This document shows positions 18,259 to 53,324 of a stretch of 64,000 nt of DNA, in pieces. Under the pieces are notes generated by a model. That model was not told the DNA's origin. It made no database searches and worked only from the letters and a program-made list of their open reading frames with translations. Within the stretch, counting starts at the first letter, position 1, and each line of letters starts with the position of its first letter. The position numbers were made by a program, and so were the translations under genes. The DNA lies in NCBI GenBank assembly GCA_963693365.1, contig CAVNZM010000013.1, positions 5,394,001-5,458,000 of the forward strand, given 5' to 3'. The stretch is from Amoebidium appalachense (Eukaryota > Ichthyosporea).

Positions 18259-18298
<40 letters not shown>
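18027..18298. repeat. tandem duplication of an 83-base unit separated by poly(G)
   Basis: An identical unit starting AGAATTGATGTGCCACACAG and ending TGTCCCCCCGTGG occurs at 18028-18109 and 18178-18260. Each copy is followed by a long G-run (about 65 and 38 bases), and the first copy is preceded by one. Confidence 0.9.
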
Positions 18299-18301
<3 letters not shown>

Positions 18302-19180
18302 AGTGACTCGGCGACGTCGCGTCAGGGACAGAGGCTATCGCGCAGGCCAGCTGCAGTCTTAGTCTATTTATAGTGCAATGTTGCTTAGAGTAGATCATGC
18401 TGCTTAGAACCATTCGAGTGTTTCTTTAGTTTTAAGAATTCACAGGCACCATACTCATGTAGTTGTGTGACAATTTGATACATACGTGTGGTACCTCAAA
18501 TTGTACGTGTAATGTGTTTTTGTCAACAAGGCTACATGTGTGCACAGAGATTTTTAGATGCACATGCTAATAATACTCTTGAATATGTACAGGCAATTAA
18601 AATAACAGAAATGGGTGGCTTTTGGGCGAGGAAAAACATCTTGCACACACCAGGATTCTGTTTTGTAGTGTGTGGAGAATGTCTGTCTACCCACACGTGC
18701 ATGTGTGTGAGTGCATCCATATTGGCACGAGCACTCTCTATCAAGCAAACACTTTGCGGGTATGCATGTTCAACGGCACCACCTACATTTATATACATCG
18801 CTCACCCACCCAACACCAACCTACTCTACTAACCAACCACACACCCGCACACCCATGCACCCACCACCACACCTACACACCCATGCGATAACACCAGTAT
18901 TTACTGTTTTCACGTGCGACTTACCACAACGTTTATACACAGAAATTTAGCGCACAGTCAGTCCCAAACCCGAGTCATATGTAACAAATATGTTGCCATT
19001 CCTCCAAGATCCCCTTATATGGCAAGGCAAAATTCCGCATCTTTAAAGAAGAGATTTCCCACAAACAGACTAAAACCATGTCGTTAATTCCAGTTAATTA
19101 CTAAGGTCACATTGGCCTCATGCCGGCGTCATATTAACGTCACGCAGGGAAAATACCGAAATAGACCTTATAGGTGCACC

Positions 19181-32180
<13,000 letters not shown>

Positions 32181-33800
32181 GACAATAACATCTGCTTTGT
32201 ATCCTCGAAGAACAACAGAACAAGAATGCGAACACGCTATGTGGTTATTGTTTGTGCAATTAACGGGATGTGTGGCTACTGTCGTGGATGTTCGTGTGTA
32301 GTAGCTACAGATCTGATCTACGTGCTTGTGTTTGTTTTTTGTAAGTGCGTATGCGTGTGTCTTACATATACTTGTGCGTTTATTATATGTTTTTGTGAGC
32401 ATATGCGTGTGTGTGTGCGTGTGTGTGTTGTACGTGTGTGTTCACTCTGAATATGTTCAACCGTACGACGTAGCAGTTCCGAGTCTCTGCTCGCAAGAGT
32501 GTACGGGTTGGCTTGCTTTGGGCAGAAACGTTCTGTGACAGGGGACGCACAGTGATGGTCTCTGACAGCTATCACGGAAAAAACAGCTTCAATCGTAACT
32601 ACCCTTCCCTCCTTTTCTTCCTGCCTTTCTTATCTCCCCCCCTAACTCAGTCTAACAGTTACACCTTAGACTTGTGACAACTATGTACCGGCAGCTGTGA
32701 CTGAATGACCAGCTGGTGAAGCTAAAATTGCATGTGATCGTATGGCAATCTGATTCGTTTACAAGGCCTCACCTTACGTAAGCGCGCCTCGGCAATTGGA
32801 CTAAACTGCATCTACATTGTGTCTAGCCGATATTCCTACACATGTTTTTTGTTGTTTTATAAAAAGTATACAAGTTGTGACCGTCTTGAATGAACTTCAA
32901 GCTTGGGTACGTATACTGTAATAATAATATAACTGCAGTGTCGTAGTGTACTCAAGATTTTGTTTCAGCGTTCAGTACCTTGGCACTCTGATCGAGCCTT
33001 TTCGAGTACAGTGCATTATTCGATACTCAATAGTATAGTATGAATGATTAGATATACCGTGTTCCTAAATATTAGTATTACATTGTGCTCAAAACCATAG
33101 TGTTGCAATACTGTAATGTACTCACGGTTTTTTGAGCTCGAGCCCAACATGCTCACACACTGTAATTAGTACATATAAATAGGTTTAGACTGTAACAGTT
33201 GGTAAAATGCACTGTACAGCTGTACCCGGCAAAATTCCATGTACTGTTCTTTTATTCCGAACTGTTTCAGCTCTACATATATTTTATTTTGGCTACAGTG
33301 CACTGTTATTCTGGCTATAGTACTCAACATACCCTGTACTGTACTGAACCCTTTTTAAATTTCAGGTACAGTGTTCTGTATTAGATCAGACTGTTTGTTT
33401 TCTACACTGTTCTGAACCAGACTCAAAAGAGTAAAAGCTGTATTAAACACACCGAGCAATATGAATTCTGAATCAATTAATTCGGACGGCTGTAACTACG
33501 TAGCTTATCAGTGACGTACACTCTCGTACCAAAGGTCAAAGGATCGAGGTCTTAGACAAGGGGAACCTGCAGCAAGAGAGGAAAAAAGCAGGGTCTTGTA
33601 AAACTAAAAAAAAAAGAAGAAAAGAAAAAAAAAAATCTGGGGGTTGAGAGGGCTCCGAAGTTGACGGCACAAACGCCGGCAGTGATCGTATGCTTAATGA
33701 TCGATTATTAATCTGATTGGCCCTAAACAAACATTTACAGACCCAGATATAAGGAACAGAAAACACCTTTATATAGGAGCAGGTAAGTAGCATAAACATT
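32181..33800. other. intergenic: MAP3K promoter side and CoA-transferase 3' side
   Basis: The only long stretch of mostly unique, AT-rich DNA in the window. GT-like sequence lies at about 32320-32450. From about 32930 to 33430 the motifs ACTGT, ACAGT and TGTAC recur more than a dozen times. No frame here looks coding. The MAP3K promoter should lie just upstream of 32180, but I see no clear TATA box. Confidence 0.55.
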
Positions 33801-42844
<9,044 letters not shown>

Positions 42845-42922
42845 GGAGGGTGCTGTGTGTGTGTGTATGTGCGTGCGTGCGTGCGTGTGCGCGCGCGCGC
42901 GCGTCACGGTGTGTGTGTGTGC

Positions 42923-43013
<91 letters not shown>

Positions 43014-43864
43014 GTGTGCGTGCGTGCCTGCATGCAAGTAAATGTGACTGTGAGCAATTCTGGGTGTCGAGGAAACTGGGTGAAAGGGGCTGGGGGAGGG
43101 GGGAGGAGGATACCCAAAGGCAATAGATCAACAGTTTCCTCCCACTCCGCCCCCCCCCCCCCCCCCCTCCCTCCCTCCCTACACACACACACACACACGA
43201 CTTAGTAAATCAACAAAGAAAAAAAAACATCTCTTTTTATGTATGAAGATTAGAAGAAGGTGGCAGTGAAAGGGGACCTGGAAAAGACCATACGGGGAAT
43301 ATAAAAAAGATGTTCCAAGTATATATATCCCGGAAACATGTGGGCTATCGCCCAACCTATCCACTCCATTACTCATACAAGCTCCGTCTTTCTGGGATAA
43401 TGTATTTTTGTTAATTTCAGGATATATCACTAAATTTCGCAGCCACTCACTTGTATAGCGCCGACTGCCTGCAGATTGGAGCCCCCGCAGGGTGGCACTG
43501 TAACACCCAAGGTTAAGTATAATAAAAGAATATCCCACAACTATCTAAGTGCTGAATATCCCACAACTCAGAAGTTGTGTTGATCCCTTCCATTATTCTC
43601 TCGATGACTTGCATAGGACTACTCCGCGGCTATCCTAAACAGTATTACGTAGAAACTTTGCAACTTAGACCGATCCAAACATTAAAACACCCCAAATGAA
43701 CTCTTCCCCCCCTTCCCCCCGAACACATCCCCAGGAAAAAAAAAGAGAAAAACGCTATGTGCACTAGATCCATTACACACAGTTCATGCTGTGTTCGCTA
43801 ACACCTCCCCCCCTTCCCCCCCCCACCTCCCCCCCCCCCCCCCCCCCCCCCGGCCCAAACACAG

Positions 43865-43915
<51 letters not shown>

Positions 43916-45851
43916 ACTCACCACCAACCCATCCACCCCCCAGTTCCATTTCTACAGTTCGTGTTCCCGTGCTCATTCTTTTCTGTTCCTCTCCCCCTTC
44001 CCCCCTGCCCGTCCCCGCACTGCCCTCCCTCTCCCTTCTGTATATCTCTTGCTTGCGCTGCTCCACCCCAGCCTCCCCTTACTCTCATCCCCCCTCTGCC
44101 ACAAAAATAAAATGCAAGCAATTGGCTGAGTAAAACTCGCCCCTCCTCTCCCCGCCCCCGCCCCGGCCACTCTCCCCCCCCCTCCCCCCCCACCCTCCCC
44201 CCCCCCTCCCCCCCCCCTCCCCCCTCCCCCCCCCCCCCCCCCTGCCTTTCCACTCCCCGAGAAAAAGACGATGTGAATTGAGCGAACCAATCCGAAAGAA
44301 GGCAGCCGATGTAATAATGCATGACGGAGAAGAAGGGGCACCCTTCCAACACTCAACACTATAATCCCACGTAAACAGGGTGAAGAACCTGCCCCGGGGG
44401 TGGGGGGTGGGGGGGGAGGGGAGGGGGGAGGGGGGGGGGGGGGGGGTTGGCAGTTGCGGTCATGGGTATCTTCTGCTATGAAACGGCATACAGCACGTCC
44501 ATCAACGAAGAGGGGATCAACACTGCGGGGTGGGGGGGGGGGGGGGGGGGGGGTGGGGAAGGGGGGGGAGGGAGGGGGGGGGGGGGGGGGGGAGGGGAGT
44601 GGAGGGGAAGGGGCGGAGGTGGGGAGGGGAGGGGGGAAGGGAAGGGGGGGGGGGGGGGGGGGGGGGCGGTAGGTGGAAAAATTTTGAAAAGGAGGAAGGT
44701 AGGGAACAGTTTAAGGAAGTAAGAGGGACAAAGAAACCATGAAGCCCCGAAGAAACAATGCAAGCAGAAACCAGCAGGAGAGGGAGGTGAAGAGCAAGGG
44801 AAAGTGAAAAAGAAAGCCTGTGAAGTGGTCATGACTGTTAAAAAGGACTCAGGGAAAACGTGTGTGTGCGGCCAAAGACGATACTGCTGTTTAATTCCTT
44901 CTTTTATTTCCCTTTAACCTGAGATAGAGATTTCTTCACCTGAGGGATGGTCGCAGTCCCCGGGCTGCCAAAATGCTTCCAGTACACAAAATGCTTGCCA
45001 TCTCCTCGAACTCGAAATGCAGCGGACTCGAATGCGGTGTTTGTTTCAGCAAGAAACAAGCGTTTACAGCGTACGTGGGCTAAGTGAGATGGTTTTTCTC
45101 GTTTTTTCAAAACTTTTGCATAAGTTGAGCACTACGGTGAGCGAACCCAACTGCAAGCTTGCTTTCCGCACGGGTCAGGCTCTGTACTGTCTGAGTCTGT
45201 CAGGCCTGGGTCAGGCTGATTGGCTGAAACTGTAATATCAGATCAACAAAAACCAACAGATGATTGGTCTGAGCGAGAAATGGCGGGAAACCGGATCCGG
45301 ATTCACTGAATAGGGTCTACTGTATGTCTCACTGAAGGTCTGTGGCGGTCGAGTCATACTTCAAGCCTTTTCCTCTCTCTGAAGAAATACGCTGTATAAG
45401 CAAAAAAGAAAAATGTTTTTTGTTTTGGCTCTAGTATGTATATAAGGCAGAAGTAACAGTATAAGAGAAGCAGATTCAAAACTGTTCACAATATGAAATC
45501 AACAGCAAAGCACTGGTCGACCTGTCGCAATCGATTTCGCACGCTAGAAGCTTTAGCTGACAGGTAACACAATTAAACGTACTTTAAAACTAAGAAAAGG
45601 GCAGAACTTTTATTCAATGTAGGTTAAAACACCTGAATAAAACATTTTAAACTTTTGTTTTTGCCGTTTTGGTGCTCTATTCTGATTGGTTAACGCTCTT
45701 TATGCGTTCTGATTGGCAAATCCAACGGCTCACTGACACCTTGGCGGCGGCACACACACGCGACTTGAAAAAAAAAACCACCACACATAATTTCCACCTG
45801 TCAGTTTCTATTCTTCTCCTCCGTCTTTTTCCGTCTCTGGGAAGAAAGAAA
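42845..45851. other. divergent intergenic region between CoA-transferase and HADH
   Basis: (GT)n at about 42927-43012; unique DNA at 43200-43780; C-run and (CA)n at 43800-43915; C-rich/G-rich homopolymers at 44170-44670; and unique DNA at 44690-45850 carrying several ATTGG boxes. I see no coding exon. Both start codons face away from this region, so it should hold both promoters. Confidence 0.55.
45685..45716. promoter_or_regulatory. paired ATTGG (inverted CCAAT) boxes upstream of HADH
   Basis: TCTGATTGG occurs twice, with ATTGG at 45685-45689 and 45712-45716, 27 bases apart and about 140-165 bases before the HADH start codon. This fits an NF-Y-type CCAAT promoter. I see no TATA box. Confidence 0.5.
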
Positions 45852-46399
45852 ATGCTGTCCAGCGCCAACATTGCCCTGAAGGGCGCCCGCCTTTCCGGGC
45901 TTTCTCTCCTCTTTGCGCGCTGCATGAGCACGGCAAGCCCCATCAAGAAGTTAGTGGTTATTGGCAGCGGGCAGATGGGTGGTGGCATCGCTCAGGTGAG
46001 ACGGAGTGAGGGGTTGGGGAAAAAAGAAAAACGGAGTGGGAGGGAGAAAGAAAGTAAGGTCGAAGTAGAATAATTTATGTGAGGGAAGCTATTAAAAGCA
46101 TGAACGAAGAGGATGGTATGCTTTTGCGGTCACGTCTCTCCTTTCCTTGTGCTTTCAGTAGCCCACCCTTCCGGCATATTCTGATTCCTGACAGGTGTCA
46201 AAAGTCCAAGGCATCGGCGGGTTGAAGCCAACTTCCCCCGCCCCCCCCCCGCCCCCCCCTTTCCCCCCTCCCCTCCCCCCTCCTTTTTCCAACCTCGCCC
46301 CTTCCCTGCAATAAATGTTTTAGCTTGCACGCCTCTCCCCCCCCCCCCCTCCTCCTCCTCCCCGGGAGGGCCACACACCACTACATCACAACCGCAAAC

Positions 46400-46430
<31 letters not shown>

Positions 46431-46657
46431 ACACACTCCATCTGCCCTTCCCTCGCTGCTTGTTCACCCACCCTACACCCCTCTCTTCTCTTTCTCCCTT
46501 CCCTTTAAGCCCTCCTCCCCCCTTCCTCCCCCCCCCTTTCTCTCCCGGATATTCGGCCAAGCCGTGCCTGCCTGTCACTTTTACCAACAGGTCTTTTCCT
46601 ATGTCAGTTCACAAACACGGCAACACCCATGCGATACACACTCTCTTCCACTTGCTG

Positions 46658-46702
<45 letters not shown>

Positions 46703-48272
46703 CCCTCCCCTCTCCCCTCCCCCCCAACACCCCCACCACCACACACACACCTTCTAACACATCGACATCGTGGCTCCCTAGCCCCCCCTCCCCCCCCCCC
46801 CCCCCCCCCCCGCTATCCCTACCACCCATTCCCTAAAAGCACACATACACGCACGCACACACACGGTTAAGCCCCCCCCTCCCCCCCTCCCCCCGTCCTT
46901 CGAACACACATGTACACGGATACCCACCTCCCCACACACGTACACATGTACACACACACACACGTGCACGTGCAGGCAAGCGCGCAGACCGGCCATGACG
47001 TGACGCTTGTGGACATGAACGAGGAGGTGCTGAAGAAGAATCTCGAAGTCATCCGCAAGAGCGTCGAGAGGTTGGCAAAGAAAAAGTTCAAGGAGTCCCC
47101 TCAGGTAATTTTTCCCCGTCCTCCCCCCCACTCCTTCCCCCCCTCCCCCCCCCCCCCCCCTCTCTCTCCCTTCCAGCCCAGTCCATCCCCCCCCCCCCCC
47201 CATAAATTGTGGTCTTCTTTTTGGTCATCTTTCCTTCTTGTCTCTGTTCTCTGACCTCACCTCCCCGCCCCTCCCCCTCCCCCCCCTCTCCCTCCAGCCC
47301 CCTCCTCCCCCAACCCTTTCCACCACCCTACCTGAGGTGTCTATGGCCGGATTGTTGAACGCATGTCGTGGGGAATAGGAGAGGGGGGAAGGGGGGGTAA
47401 GGACAGTATCAACACTTGCATTCTCTCTGAGAGTCATCTGGCCCCCTACATGACACATCACCCCCCCCCCCCCCCCCCCTGGCCCCTGTTCTTCTTCCCT
47501 CTTCCTACGTCCCTTCTCACCTAATTCCCCTTTCCTTTCCTTTTTTCCATAATGTTGGGGTTAAAGAGAGGAGGTTGCTCGGGACAAGGGCTCGGGGGGG
47601 GGGGGGGGGGGTCAAGGTTACGATTCCCCTTCTCATTTGTTGACTGGCTTTTACAGGCGCAGGAGTACGTAGCCACGACCATGGGGAACATCAAGACGGC
47701 AACGGATGCTAAGGCCGTGGTGTCCGATGCAGACCTGGTCATCGAGGCTATCGTCGAGGTGTGTGTGGGGGGGGGGGGGGGGGGGGGAGGGAGGAAAGGG
47801 GGATATGAGGGATGTGGTTAGGAGTCTGGTGTGTGTGTGTGTGTGTGTGTTGGGGGGGGGGGGGGGGGGGGGGCAAGTGGGATTGATAAATGGGGGTAAA
47901 GAAGTGGTGGGGGGAGAAGATTATGTCAGGACAAAAACTGACCTTTGGAGTGGAAGGGGGAGGGGGGGGGGGGGGGGGGGCAACCGCGGACTAGGTTTAG
48001 GAGGCAGGCAAGGAAGTAATTTTATTTGAGCAAGATTGTAGGGGGGAAGGGGGTTATTTTTTTCGGCCGGCGGGGGGGGGGGGGGGGGGGGGGTTCAGTG
48101 GCAGACCTGAAATGAAATCTAACCGAAAACCTTATGTCACCAGAACCTCGACATCAAGAAGAAGCTGTTTGCCGGGCTGGATGCTGTGGCCCCAGCAAAG
48201 ACCATCTTTGCCTCAAACACATCCTCCCTCTCCGTTACGGACATTGCCAGTACCTCCCAGAGAAAGGCTTGT

Positions 48273-48326
<54 letters not shown>

Positions 48327-48476
48327 CCACCCACCCACCCTTCAGAGACACACATACACAATCTCATACTCGTGCTCACACAAGAGTTAGTCTAGAACAC
48401 GTATGTGCGAGTTTTTTTGCTTTGCACTGTTGTACTTTTTTGGACTGTTTACTCACTTATTGCCCCTCCCGCCCAC

Positions 48477-48519
<43 letters not shown>

Positions 48520-50176
48520 CCCCCTCCCTGCCTCCGGGGGCAAAAATGGGAAAAAGGAACTGCCACACATACCATCACACTCAGGCTCAGGCTCACTAAA
48601 AACTCAAAAACACGTGCGACTCGGTCGTGTTCCCTTCTACATGATGCTGATCTGCTTTTTTTCGTAAAGTCTTAATACTTTGCACCGTGTAACACATCCT
48701 AACTCTCCTCACCCCCCTCCCTCCCTCCCCCACCTCACCCCATTAGGAAACATGCACGCGCATGCACACACACACACACACACACACGTACACACGTACA
48801 CGTACAGGACCGGTTTGGTGGGCTGCACTTCTTCAACCCCGTGGCCATGATGCAGCTGGTGGAGGTGGTGCGCACGGAGCAGACCAACGATGCCACCTTC
48901 AACGCCCTCTATGACTATGCAAAGGCCCTGGGCAAGCGCCCGGTCGAGACAAAGGTGTGTTCTTGGGGAGGGGGAGGGGGGGATAGATGCAAGAGAGGAA
49001 GAGGGGTGTGGAAAGGAGTATAAATGCGGGCAGGGAGGGGGAACCAGGGATGAGGGGACAGTATGATGGAGGGGGGGGGGGGGGGGGGGCCCTAGGACGG
49101 AAATGGGGAGAGAGGGGGGGAAAGGGGGGTTTGTTTTTGCCTTTGTTTCACATTTACCAACACCAAATATTTGCTAGCCAGTCTACCCATGAACCAAACA
49201 TGCACTGACCAGCACCGGTTCATTCCTTTATCAATCTGGCCCTCTTTCTTTATTGTTTTAGTGCTACACCCATGCTGTTAAAGGACACCTAGGGATTCAA
49301 GGTCAACTGCTTTGTAGAGCCACACGTCTCGTAGTTGAACCTAAGGCGATTTGGCCCTAATCCCAGGGTTCATTTTTACCGTGTTCTTATGCCTCACATG
49401 TCTTCCTTAGAAGGGTTCCCCCGGAACGTTACCCATCAACAGTCTATACGCTTTCTTTAACTATTCATTACTAGCCCACACTCGTTTTTCTCTTAAAGGA
49501 CACCCGGGGGTTCATTGTCAACTACCATCTTCTTCTGCTGTACATACCTCTCTAGAAGGCAGTTTGCCAGTATAGCTTAGCATTTCACACAGTTTCTTTA
49601 ACTATTGTTACTAACCCACACCCGTTTAGTTAAAGGACACCCCGGGGTTCATTGTCAACCTTCTCCCTGTACCGTACATGCCGTTCTCTGAAATGCAACT
49701 AACCTATACTTTACCCACCAGTATATTACGCTTTCTTTAACCATCCATTACTAATCCACACCCGTTTTCTTAAAGGACACCCCGGGGTTCATTGTCAACC
49801 GCCTGCTTGTGCCGTACATGTTCGAGGCTGTGCGCATGCTTGAGCGTGGGGAGGCCACCACTACCGATATTGATGCCGCCATGAAGCTGGGTGCCGGTTA
49901 CCCCATGGGCCCGTTCGAGCTTGCTGACTATGTTGGGTATGTAGATTCTCTCTTCTCTTTCTCTCTCTCCTATCTCTCTCTCTCTCTCGCTTCCCCTCCC
50001 TTATCTCCATCTCTCCCTCTCTCTCTCTCTTTCGTCTCCTCTCTCTCTCTCCCTCTCTGCGCCTCTCTCTCTCTCTGTCCCCCCCCCCCCCCCCCCCCCC
50101 CCCTCCATCTCCATCTCTCTCTCTGTCTCTGTCTCTGTCTCTCCCCATCCCCCCAATCTCCATCCCCATCTCTCTC

Positions 50177-50267
<91 letters not shown>

Positions 50268-50579
50268 TCCTCTATGGCTCTGGCTCTGGCTCTGGCTCTG
50301 CTTATGATCCCTTATCTTTGTGCGTGCTTTGCATTGTCTGTATTATGTTGTTAGTCGTGGAGTAATGCATTACATCCCCCCCCCCCCCCCCTCCCGGCCC
50401 ACCAGCTCCCACAGTCTTCCTCTGTCAGCTTTTCCCCCAAACGGTACTCATTGGACTGTTGGTGCCTGCGCTAGAAATGTGCACTGCTTTTGTTGCATGC
50501 TCTGCGCACTTGTATGTGTATGTGTGTATTTTTGTTTTATCCGACACCCATCACCCATTGTTCTTTCTATCACACCACA

Positions 50580-50610
<31 letters not shown>

Positions 50611-50782
50611 ACGCGCGCGCAAACACAACTCTTCTCTCCCGGAACACACACACACGGTATACGTACACGCGCGTAAATGCACACACACACACACGCGCTC
50701 GCGCCCTGTATTCCATTGTAACTTCAATCCTTTTTTTCTAGCGCCAGATGGAAGGACGACAAGCTGTTTGTATATGGGCGTG

Positions 50783-50848
<66 letters not shown>

Positions 50849-50904
50849 CACTAAGTGCTGTTGATTCTCCCTCAACTGCGTGTCAGATTGGTTCCTAACG
50901 GGAA

Positions 50905-50946
<42 letters not shown>

Positions 50947-51211
50947 AATCCCTATACACGCGCGCGTGCACACACACACACACACACACCTTTATATATC
51001 CCACCACCTCCCCCAACCCCTCCCCCCAAACAAACACACACACACATACACGTCCACGCACAGGCTGGACACGCTCAAGTTCATCATGGACGGGTGGATC
51101 CAGAAGTACCCCAACGAGGCCAACTTCAAGTCCTCCCCGACACTCGACAAGCTGGTGGCCGAGGGCAAGCTGGGCAAGAAGGTCAAGCACGGCTTCTACA
51201 AGTACGATTAG
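45852..51211 (+). CDS. HADH: mitochondrial short-chain 3-hydroxyacyl-CoA dehydrogenase
   Basis: Seven exons: 45852-45995, 46976-47104, 47657-47758, 48144-48266, 48808-48954, 49776-49936, 51064-51211; 317 residues, close to the usual length for animal HADH. Residues 1-28 are basic, Ser/Ala/Leu-rich and lack acid, fitting a mitochondrial presequence. The Rossmann NAD site is [10 protein letters not shown] (Gly38, 40, 43), the substrate region SNTSS 149-153, and the catalytic dyad His173 (LHFFNP) and Glu185, 12 residues apart as in the human enzyme. The C-terminal dimer domain has [11 protein letters not shown] and [18 protein letters not shown]. It oxidises L-3-hydroxyacyl-CoA to 3-ketoacyl-CoA in beta-oxidation. 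Intron 4 appears to use a GC donor (AAAG/GC). The intron before exon 6 holds three decayed copies of that exon's start. AATAAA lies at 51920-51925. Confidence 0.95.
49284..49830 (+). repeat. four serial copies of the HADH exon 6 5' edge
   Basis: TTAAAGGACACC plus following codons occurs with exon-like starts at 49284, 49499, 49636 and 49776; only the last is the real exon. Spacing is 215, 137 and 140 bases. The decoys keep the AG acceptor, but their frames stop after 2, 18 and 37 codons. Confidence 0.9.
50281..50370 (-). repeat. intronic dispersed element, copy 16
   Basis: The minus strand reads CTAACAACATAATACAGACA, ATGCAAAGCACGCAC and ATAAGCAGAGCC. HADH intron 6, antisense to this plus-strand gene. 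Confidence 0.7.
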
Positions 51212-51919
51212 ATCTAGATTAGATGGGTATGCGGATCAGATCTAGATCATGTATGGATATGTTGGATTTGGTGTGTGGATCTGATCTAGATTGTGTACAG
51301 AGATTGGGTTTGTGGTGAGGGGGTGCATACGCGCACTGTAGGGCATTCGGACAGAGTATGGAATTGGGTGTTGTGGCTTGGTTGGGTGTGGATGGGCCTT
51401 ATGATGGTTCCCGCAGCCCTTTTTCTTTTTTTTTTATTTCTCGTTTAGTTTCGCTATGGTGCTTTGTTGTAATGGGGCAGGGAGCCTTATGTAAGAGCTA
51501 CATACGAAAGTACGCCGTGCACACAGGGAAAGATGAGTCTCTGTTAGTGCCATATTCAAAAGATGTGATGTTCCTGTATGTTTAGTTGTGTTTGTACACT
51601 AGCCTAATGGATGTATGGTATGTGTTGAATTGAGTATCGGATTTGCACGGTTGCTGTTTTGTTCCTTTTTCGGCTTCTTGTGTATGCAAGAGTCAAAAGA
51701 ACAACACTGAAGTGAACCGTCAAGTGTGTGCCCTGAGAACACACGTGCAGACACAAAGAACGATGTTCTCATTGCAAGGGGTTCTGAACCTGAAGAAATT
51801 ATGTGACCTTGTTGACGTGTGTGCATGTGCATGTGTAGTCCGCGCTTCTCTTGTTCCCTCTAATCATTGTTCTCTTGTGATCGAGCATACAGGATGTGTG
51901 TGTGTGTGTGCAGGCGTCT

Positions 51920-51925
51920 AATAAA
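51920..51925 (+). terminator. AATAAA polyadenylation signal
   Basis: A hexamer about 710 bases after the HADH stop. It is the first canonical signal downstream. Confidence 0.4.
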
Positions 51926-52463
51926 GGCGTACACGCACACTGTGGCACGTTGATGTCACAATTTGTGTAATAATTCGGACACGGAATCTGGGTGCGAGCT
52001 CTTCGTAGGGTGATGCTCACCACGGTGGTCATATTCCACCACCTCCTGCCTCCCTTCGTCCCCCATACTGAATACTAAGTGTTATGCCTCCCCCCCATCC
52101 CCCCCCCCCCAAAAAAAAGTTTTGTTATGATCAAAAGGCCTCACCGGTCCTCAGCCGGGCGCCAGGCTCCAGGCTCTCACGCTAATGTGGATGTGTTTAA
52201 AAAAAAGCTTGTTCAAGCTTCCCATGGTAACAGTGCCATAGGCCTTGTGAAGTGGCTGCACGGACGTAGTAAATTTACAAGCCATTAGTGGATGGCCTGC
52301 ATTACGTTTCTCCTTTCTCAGCCTGCACGGTTTAAGCTCGGCTCCACTAGGCCTGCCTGAGTAATATTATTAGGGAGAAATTTGCTTGTTGGAATCTTGG
52401 TGGTGCACGTGATGTATATTGTGTGTGTGTATGTGTATGTTTGTGTGTTTGTGTGTGTGTATG

Positions 52464-52509
<46 letters not shown>

Positions 52510-52903
52510 TGTGTGGTGTGTGTGCATGCGTACGTGCACGCGCGCATGCACAGTTGCCGGGTGTGTGTGTATGTGTATGTCTTGGGGCAAAGGAGGGAAA
52601 GTCCGGGCACTTGCAATTGCCGGGATACCATAGGACGTTGCCAAAGCAGAGTGTCACATGCCGGGCACCAAGAAAAAAGGGGGTGGTATCTTTATTCTTC
52701 CCTTTCAAACATAATAAACCTTCACATGGATTGTGCATGTTATACAATACCAGCTTCAACAAGAAGACCATTCGTAAAAAAGTGCACCGGCACCTGATTT
52801 AAAAAACAAAACCAATCAAGAAAACGGCAAGAGTTAGTTAAAAAAACTGCTTTAAACGGATAGGCTTTCTAAACACCGTGAAAAAGAGGCTGGTATCTAA
52901 TGT

Positions 52904-52999
52904 TTAACTCAGGACAATATCGTCATTTCGCTCAACCGAGATACCTACGGCCAAAACCACCCGGATTTCTGGCGTCCACAAGTGTGGGATTGCCCGCAG
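52904..52999 (-). other. possible alternative last exon of the LIM gene
   Basis: On the minus strand, CTTATTACAG precedes an open stretch (LRAIPHLWTPEIRVVLAVGI, then more polar residues) ending in TAA at 52904-52906. Composition is protein-like. Joining it needs an alternative donor inside the last LIM exon, so it may equally be 3' UTR or chance. Confidence 0.25.
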
Positions 53000-53209
53000 C
53001 TCTGTAATAAGATGAGTGGACACGTGTCTGTGTGTGCACCTCGTGTCATACGGTTTGTAGGCATTGGGCGAACGGTTACCTATCCACCATACAACCGTTG
53101 GCAACTCCCCCGAAATAGAAAATATACACACACATCCGTCGCCCACGCGGACACTGTGACACATGCACGTACACATTCACGCAGACTCACCCACCCACCC
53201 ACCCACCCC

Positions 53210-53257
<48 letters not shown>

Positions 53258-53324
53258 ACACAGTCCCACCTCCCTCCACCTCCCCCCTTCTCCCCATCCC
53301 CAAACACACACACACGCACACAAA

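Larger units (their letters stand above)
17154..19180. other. convergent intergenic region
   Basis: It lies between the 3' ends of the ZFAND2-like gene and the minus-strand MAP3K. It holds G-rich runs (17167-17400), AT-rich unique DNA (17460-17700) and the poly(G)-flanked duplication at 18027-18298. I see no coding exon I can defend; frames near 18490-18830 have no family match and no splice support. Confidence 0.55.
51212..53324. other. convergent intergenic region between HADH and the LIM gene
   Basis: Mostly unique DNA with short GT tracts at 51895-51910 and 52425-52560. It contains AATAAA for HADH at 51920-51925. A possible minus-strand exon lies at 52904-52999. Otherwise I see nothing coding. 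Confidence 0.55.

Noticed and set aside
18488-18832. Small frames near 18490-18830 on both strands as a gene
   Set aside because: No family resemblance, no splice support and mixed CA-like composition.
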